This document shows, in pieces, positions 63,528 to 64,000 of a stretch of 64,000 nucleotides of DNA. Source of the DNA: Heligmosomoides polygyrus polygyrus. Its lineage: Eukaryota; Nematoda; Chromadorea; Rhabditida; Heligmosomidae. Position 1 is the stretch's first letter. Every line of letters starts with the position of its first letter. The notes below the pieces were generated by a model, which did not search any database, had not been told where the DNA came from, and saw nothing but the letters and a program-made list of their open reading frames with translations. The stretch lies in assembly GCA_947396885.1 (NCBI GenBank), contig OX377202.1:10230001-10294000 (forward strand). Direction: 5' to 3'. Position numbers and translations under genes: made by a program.

Positions 63528-63862
63528 GGCTTCGTGCATACTTCCAGTCTCCGCGATGGAATCACGGCGATGAGTTTTGCAGAGCGACACGAAATAATCT
63601 GAAATTCTCAGTGCTCGTCGCATCGCCCATCACTCTGCAAGGGAGCGCGACGGCGATCCGTCCAGGACCAACGCTAAACACCGCGCGCAGCGCGAAAAAG
63701 TATGCCATGCCCGCGATGGGTGCGGGAAGCCATCGCGCATGCCGACCGCCACAGCTGCGGGAGCCGCGGCGAAGTTTCTTTTGACTATTCGACCGCGTGC
63801 GGCGGAATGGCCATGAACTGAGCGCCACTATGGCATCTCGGCGATGGACGCGTGCCCCGACC
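63528..63862. mobile_element. MITE, family C
   Basis: GGCTTCGTGCATACTTCCAG to GGACGCGTGCCCCGACC, flanked by TTA at 63525-63527 and 63863-63865. Matches 2987-3321 closely in the body. Confidence 0.85.
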
Positions 63863-63865
63863 TTA

Positions 63866-63990
63866 GGCCCCGTTTATACTTCGCCGCGGCGCGACGCGAT
63901 GGCCACGCAATGAGGCCAAATTGATCGATCGCGCCGTACAATCAATATGGCCACTATCCGTGGCGTCGCGTCGCAAGTACAAACGGGGCC
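63866..63990. mobile_element. palindromic MITE, family A
   Basis: GGCCCCGTTTATACTTCGCC to GTCGCAAGTACAAACGGGGCC-type end, flanked by TTA at 63863-63865 and 63991-63993. Last of three abutting elements, and very similar to 3325-3458. Confidence 0.85.
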
Positions 63991-64000
63991 TTAGGGTGCG

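Overview
The window looks like repeat-saturated, gene-poor chromosomal DNA from a nematode, probably a rhabditid and possibly a strongylid or hookworm relative. Four kinds of evidence point there. (1) Three separate places match the 22-nt nematode spliced leader SL1 at 21 of 22 positions. (2) There are RTE-type LINE fragments of the kind common in rhabditid nematodes. (3) Mariner, Tc1, CR1-like and Penelope-like elements occur in typical invertebrate form. (4) There is no bacterial gene organisation, and every long coding-like stretch is broken. The species call is an inference.

I see no intact multi-exon host gene. The host-derived candidates are a 133-codon ORF at 13165-13563, two nucleotides after an SL1 copy and with a signal-peptide-like start, and a possible first exon at 52962-53126. 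GC-rich islands near 20.2-20.9, 30.7-31.2, 40.7-41.1 and 52.8-53.1 kb could be promoters or first exons, but I recognise no product.

Layout. 0-4 kb: palindromic MITEs standing end to end, each separated by one TAA or TTA. 4-12 kb: a fold-back repeat, a mariner split by a MITE, a tRNA-Gly relic, and a mariner with intact termini. 12-20 kb: satellite-like repeats, tRNA-derived SINEs, the SL1 retrocopy, RTE pieces. 20-28 kb: a Tc1 split by a SINE, a broken mariner, an inverted pair of Penelope-like termini, a second tRNA-derived SINE family. 28-41 kb: AT-rich inverted-repeat elements with 20-22 bp subterminal repeats, more SINEs (one inside another), a CR1-like LINE. 41-54 kb: an element with inverted repeats of about 400 bp, simple-sequence patches, LINE and mariner relics, a 28S-like scrap inside a hairpin. 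54-64 kb: nested fold-back elements, a Penelope-like 3' end with a GIY-YIG domain, and a final run of abutting MITEs like those at the start.

The repeats interact. SINEs interrupt Tc1 and another SINE, MITEs interrupt mariner and other MITEs, and mariner interrupts a LINE. Autonomous elements that could mobilise the passengers are present only as relics: RTE or CR1 for the SINEs and retrocopies, a Harbinger-like transposase (not seen here) for the MITEs. The most unusual signals are the SL1 copies (one in front of an ORF, one as a tandem pair), the MITE chains, and the permuted tRNA-Gly relic.
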